A stretch of 8,288 bases of DNA from CAYUWK01 sp964580085 (lineage in GTDB: Bacteria; Patescibacteriota; Minisyncoccia; Minisyncoccales; CG1-02-41-26): the NCBI GenBank assembly GCA_964580085.1, contig CAZOJF010000022.1, forward strand, positions 1-8,288. The letters run 5' to 3'. A model generated the notes under the pieces. That model was not told the origin of the DNA. It made no database searches and was given only the letters and a program-made list of their open reading frames with translations. Each line of letters begins with the position of its first letter. Positions within the stretch are counted from its first letter, which is position 1. Shown here piece by piece: positions 5,076 to 8,288 of this stretch. A program made the translations under genes and the position numbers.

Positions 5076-5140
5076 AATTTATCATATAAAGTTAAACTTT
5101 ACAATAGTTTTATTATTAATTGATTAAAAGATTTTGATAA
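5076..5140 (-). promoter_or_regulatory. Promoter region of the rpmF-nusB-rnc-rpsP operon
   Basis: Two minus-strand promoter candidates occur. The distal one is TTATCA (5140-5135), 17 bp, AATAAT (5117-5112), giving a leader of about 37 nt. The proximal one is TTGTAA (5104-5099), 17 bp, TAAATT (5081-5076), with TATGAT (5086-5081) as another possible -10; its transcript would begin at or within a few bases of the rpmF ATG, a leaderless or nearly leaderless mRNA. The region is very AT-rich, so single matches are weak evidence. Confidence 0.45.
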
Positions 5141-5161
5141 TTTTAATTATAGGAGTATAAT
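5134..5161 (+). promoter_or_regulatory. Promoter for the repeat protein-dnaE unit
   Basis: TTGATA (5134-5139, five of six), a 16-bp spacer and a perfect TATAAT (5156-5161). Transcription would start near 5168, about 23 nt before the ATG at 5191, with TAAGGAA at 5175-5181 as a modest ribosome-binding site. The -35 box overlaps the distal -35 of the divergent rpmF promoter, so the two units could compete or be co-regulated. Confidence 0.65.
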
Positions 5162-5190
5162 ATAATAATAATTTTAAGGAAATTATATAT

Positions 5191-5862
5191 ATGAGTAATG
5201 GAGATATTTTATCAAAGGAACAAATAGAGCAAGAAATTTTAAGTTCAAGGGCACAATCAAGATCAGCTAATTTTAGGGGTAAAATTCTTTCTGGTTTATT
5301 TTTTCAAGAAAGAAAATTTGAAACTGGGCTAGACTTTGAAGGAGCCGTAATTTTGGGTCCTATTTATTTACAAAATGCTGAAATAAACGGAACCTTAAAT
5401 TTTAATAAAACAATTATAAAAGGAGCATTTTATCTTGGTTCAGCTGAGATAAAAGGTGATTTAAACCTTGAACAGGCAGATATTAAAGGAGTAGTAAATT
5501 TAGTAGGAATAAAAATAGATGGTAATTTAAATTTTAATCAACTAAATGTAAGTGGGTTTTTAAGTTTAGCAAAAGCAGAAATAAAAGGTAACTTAAATAT
5601 TCAAAAAATAAAATTAAATGATTCTTATAATACTGGGCTAATTATTAAAGGAGATGTATATTTAAGAGATGCTGCTATAAATGGGTATTTAGATATGGAA
5701 AATAGTATGATTGAGGGTTCTTTGGATTTATTAAATACTTTTATTGGAGGAAATGTAAATTTAAAAAAAGTTTTGATTAAAGATTCTTTAGTTTTAAAGC
5801 GGTCAAATATTCAGGGCGAATTAATTACAGAAGATATAAAATACGAACATATTATTAGATAA
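5191..5862 (+). CDS. Tandem 11-residue-repeat protein, probable beta-solenoid, unknown function
   Basis: A 223-residue protein with no signal peptide or membrane segment. After a helical N-terminus (1-31) it is built almost wholly from 11-residue repeats of the form I-x-G-x-L-x-L-x-x-A-x. I count about seventeen, starting at residues 32, 43, 54, 65, 76, 87, 98, 109, 120, 131, 142, 152, 163, 174, 185, 196 and 207; the one at 142 is a residue short. Examples are INGTLNFNKTI, IKGDLNLEQAD, IDGNLNFNQLN and IEGSLDLLNTF. Regular spacing of Ile, Gly and Leu suggests a right-handed beta-helix, two repeats per 22-residue turn, possibly a scaffold or polymer as in bactofilins; pentapeptide-repeat proteins are another comparison, but the period here is 11, not 5. 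I do not recognise the family. It has its own promoter, and dnaE starts 5 nt after its stop. Confidence 0.85.
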   Translation: MSNGDILSKEQIEQEILSSRAQSRSANFRGKILSGLFFQERKFETGLDFEGAVILGPIYLQNAEINGTLNFNKTIIKGAFYLGSAEIKGDLNLEQADIKGVVNLVGIKIDGNLNFNQLNVSGFLSLAKAEIKGNLNIQKIKLNDSYNTGLIIKGDVYLRDAAINGYLDMENSMIEGSLDLLNTFIGGNVNLKKVLIKDSLVLKRSNIQGELITEDIKYEHIIR

Positions 5863-5867
5863 TATTT

Positions 5868-8288
5868 ATGAAATTTACTCATCTCCATGTCCATAGTCAT
5901 TATTCTTTACTTGATGGTCTAACAAAAATTGACGATCTTTTAGATTACGTCAAAAAATTAGGNNNNNNNNNNNNNNNNNNNNNNNNNNNNNNNNNNNNNN
6001 NNNNNNNNNNNNNNNNNNNNNNNNNNNNNNNNNNNNNNNNNNNNNNNNNNNNNNNNNNNNNNTACTTGATGGTCTAACAAAAATTGACGATCTTTTAGAT
6101 TACGTCAAAAAATTAGGCATGGATTCTGTTGCTCTAACTGACCATGGAGTTTTATATGGAGCAGTTGAGTTTTATAAAAAAGCAAAAAAAGCTGATATTA
6201 AACCAATTATCGGTTGTGAAATGTATATGGCTTATGAAAAAATGAGCCAAAAAAGACCAAACATTGATGGTAAAAGATATCATTTAGTTCTTTTAGTAAA
6301 AAATGAACAAGGATACAAAAATTTAGTGAAATTAGTTACCAATGCTCATTTAAAAGGATTTTATTATAAACCTAGGATTGATGATGAATTATTAGCTAAA
6401 CATAGTTCTGGATTAATTGCTCTTACGGCTTGTATCCAGGGGAGAATTCCCCAATTAATTCTGGCTAATAAAACAAAACAAGCTGAAGATTATATTTTAA
6501 AATATAAAAAGATTTTTGGAAAAGGAAACTTTTATTTAGAAATCCAAGATCATCCGAATTCTAAAAAACAAAAAAAAGTAAATGAAGCTTTAATCAAGTT
6601 TTCCAAGCAGCTAAATGTTCCTTTGGTGGCTACAAATGATTCTCATTATTTAAAACCAGAAGATGCTAAAGCCCAAGATATTTTAATGCTAATAAATACT
6701 GGGGCAAAGCCTGACGATCCGGAAAGGCTAACAATGGAAAGTGATGATTTTTCTTTGCGGACTCCAAAACAAATGTTTGAATCTTTTAAGCATGTACCGG
6801 AAGCCTTAAAAAACACTCAGAAAATAAAAGATCTTTGCAACTTTGATCTTAAATTAGGAAAAACAAAACTTCCTTATTTTGAAACTCCATCAAAAGAAAC
6901 TCCAGATGTATATCTTGAAAAATTATGTAAGGAAAAAATTACTGATAAATATCCCCTATTTTCTAAAAAAGATGCTTCCAAAAGATTAGAATATGAACTT
7001 TCTGTTATCAAGGAAATGGGCTTTGCTTCTTACTTTCTTATTGTTCATGATTTTGTCCGATGGGCAAAAGAAAATAGAATTGTAGTTGGTCCAGGCAGAG
7101 GTTCAGCTGGGGGGTCAATTGTTTCTTATTTTTTGAATATAACAACTATAGATCCATTGAAACATGATCTTTTGTTTGAAAGATTTTTAAATCCTGCTCG
7201 TATTTCTATGCCCGATATTGATCTTGATTTTGCAGATAGAAGAAGAGATGAAGTTATAAATTATGTAGCTGAAAAATATGGAAGGAATAGAGTGGCTCAA
7301 ATAATTACATTTGGAACAATGGCTGCTAGGGCTGTTATTAGAGATGTAGGAAGAGCCACTGGAGTAGAATATAATTATTGCGATAAATTAGCCAAAATGA
7401 TTCCCTTTGGTTCTAATTTGAAAGAATCTTTGGAAAAAGTTGCTGAATTTAGACAATTATACAAAACAGATCAAACAGCAACAAAACTAATCGATTTTGC
7501 TCTAAAATTAGAAGGATGCGCCAGACACGTATCAACTCATGCTTGTGGAGTAGTTATTTCAGAAAGTCCTCTTGACGAAATTGTTCCCTTACAACATCCA
7601 ACTCAAAATGACCATACAATTGTTACTCAATATGAAATGCATTCCATCGAGGATTTAGGATTATTAAAAGTGGATCTCTTAGGGTTAAAGAATTTGACTA
7701 TTATTGAAGACACTCTTGCCCGAATTTATATGGTCCAAAATAAAAAAATAGATATTGAACAATTACCCTTAGATGATAAAAAAACTTATAAACTTTTAAG
7801 AAATTCTGAAACAACTGGCGTCTTTCAATTAGAAAGTGATGGGATGAAAAGATATTTAAAAGAATTAAAACCCAGCATTTTTGAAGACATAGTTGCCATG
7901 GTCGCACTTTATAGACCCGGACCAATGCAATTTATTCCAGAATATATTGGAAGAAAAAATAAAAGGAGAAAAACAGAATATTTACATCCAAAGTTAAAAC
8001 CAATTTTACAAAATACATATGGAATTTGTATTTTTCAGGAACAACTAATGCAAATCGCAAGAGTTATTGCTGGATTTTCTTTATCTGAGGCAGATATTCT
8101 GAGAAAAGCAATAGGTAAAAAAATAGAAAAACTATTATTAGCCCAAAAAGAAAAATTTATTGAAGGAACTATTAAAAATAAAATAAAGAAAGAAATTGCC
8201 GAAAAAATTTGGAATTGGATTTTGCCATTTGCTCGTTATGGATTTAATCGAGCTCATGCAACAGCTTATGCAAAAATTGCTTATCAAA
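5868..8288 (+). CDS. dnaE: DNA polymerase III subunit alpha, C-terminus beyond window, interrupted by assembly gap
   Basis: Catalytic subunit of the replicative polymerase. The frame starts at ATG 5868, breaks at the N run, and resumes in another phase at 6065; dropping the Ns and one 55-bp copy gives 755 continuous residues (codon of residue 32 at 6116), about two thirds of the family length. The PHP domain (about 1-210) starts HLHVHSHYSLLDG and keeps its expected metal ligands: H7, H9, D16, H41 (TDHG), E66 (GCEMY), H87, C137 (TACIQG), D206 and H208 (NDSHY). A full set suggests metal-dependent proofreading in the PHP domain, as in Thermus and Mycobacterium DnaE. The polymerase part has GRGSAGG (358-364), PDIDLDF (397-403) with catalytic D400 and D402, and KVDLLGLK with D551. 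It lies 5 nt after the repeat protein gene, without Shine-Dalgarno, so translation is probably coupled. Confidence 0.96.
5908..5962 (+). repeat. 55-bp direct repeat, left copy at gap edge
   Basis: Identical at every base to 6063-6117. Both copies encode the same DnaE residues, LDGLTKIDDLL then DYVKKLG. The repeat ends exactly where the Ns start. This is the same genomic sequence present at the ends of two contigs, not a biological duplication. Confidence 0.95.
5963..6062. other. 100-N scaffold gap (assembly artefact)
   Basis: Exactly 100 N, a conventional placeholder for a gap of unknown size. Its flanks overlap by exactly 55 bp, and DnaE becomes continuous when gap and one copy are removed, so the true distance is negative. 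55 is a common assembler k-mer length, suggesting that the contigs met at a graph node and were not merged. As written, the gap shifts the frame and creates a false stop at 6075-6077. Confidence 0.95.
6063..6117 (+). repeat. 55-bp direct repeat, right copy at gap edge
   Basis: Identical to 5908-5962 and starts at the first base after the Ns. The DnaE sequence continues from here without a break into GMDSVALTDHG. Confidence 0.95.

Noticed and set aside
5069..5077. TTG start for rpmF adding MFY
   Set aside because: MAVPKKHTT at ATG 5068 is the conserved L32 N-terminus.
5868..6077. Separate 69-codon protein containing the N run
   Set aside because: It is the N-terminus of dnaE cut off by a frame change made by the artificial gap.
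7701..7925. Minus-strand ORF inside dnaE
   Set aside because: Antisense to the conserved polymerase domain and without recognisable features.
1..8288. UGA recoding as in some CPR lineages
   Set aside because: Conserved genes contain no in-frame TGA, tryptophan is coded by TGG and only a CCA-anticodon tRNA-Trp is seen.

Overview
The window is AT-rich, gene-dense bacterial DNA. It has tightly packed housekeeping genes, ribosomal proteins with long lysine/glutamate-rich tails, start codons that mostly lack a Shine-Dalgarno sequence, a free-standing LAGLIDADG-type ORF inside a tRNA cluster, and a 100-N scaffold gap. Together these suggest a metagenome-assembled genome from the Candidate Phyla Radiation (Patescibacteria, Parcubacteria-like). 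This is inference from style and gene content, since no 16S rRNA or other decisive marker is present. Conserved genes read through in the standard bacterial code, with TAA, TAG and TGA all acting as stops.

Layout: nearly everything left of about 5.07 kb is on the minus strand. Read in that direction, the first block is rpmF (L32), nusB, rnc, rpsP (S16), with gaps of 4, 5 and 9 nt. It is a ribosome-biogenesis operon: two ribosomal proteins, the rRNA antitermination factor and the rRNA-processing nuclease. A new promoter right after rpsP drives a structured leader and khpA (KH-domain RNA-binding protein). A strong RNA hairpin just upstream of trmD (tRNA m1G37 methyltransferase) follows. Then comes a tRNA cluster: tRNA-Tyr, a LAGLIDADG-type ORF, tRNA-Thr, rpmG (L33), tRNA-Trp and a rho-independent terminator. 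The terminator abuts a consensus promoter for a membrane-anchored protein of unknown function that runs off the left edge.

To the right of a 122-bp divergent intergenic region the plus strand carries a two-gene unit. The first gene encodes a protein made of about seventeen 11-residue repeats (probable beta-solenoid). Five nt after it starts dnaE (DNA polymerase III alpha), which runs off the right edge. dnaE is interrupted by 100 Ns whose flanks are identical over exactly 55 bp. This is almost certainly an assembly artefact; removing the gap and one copy restores a continuous DnaE N-terminus of 755 residues in the window.

Most worth a second look: the 11-residue-repeat gene coupled to dnaE; the endonuclease-like gene whose C-terminus continues in another frame after an A8 run and reaches into tRNA-Thr; the hairpin blocking the front of trmD; the structured khpA leader; and changes at expected catalytic positions in RNase III and TrmD.
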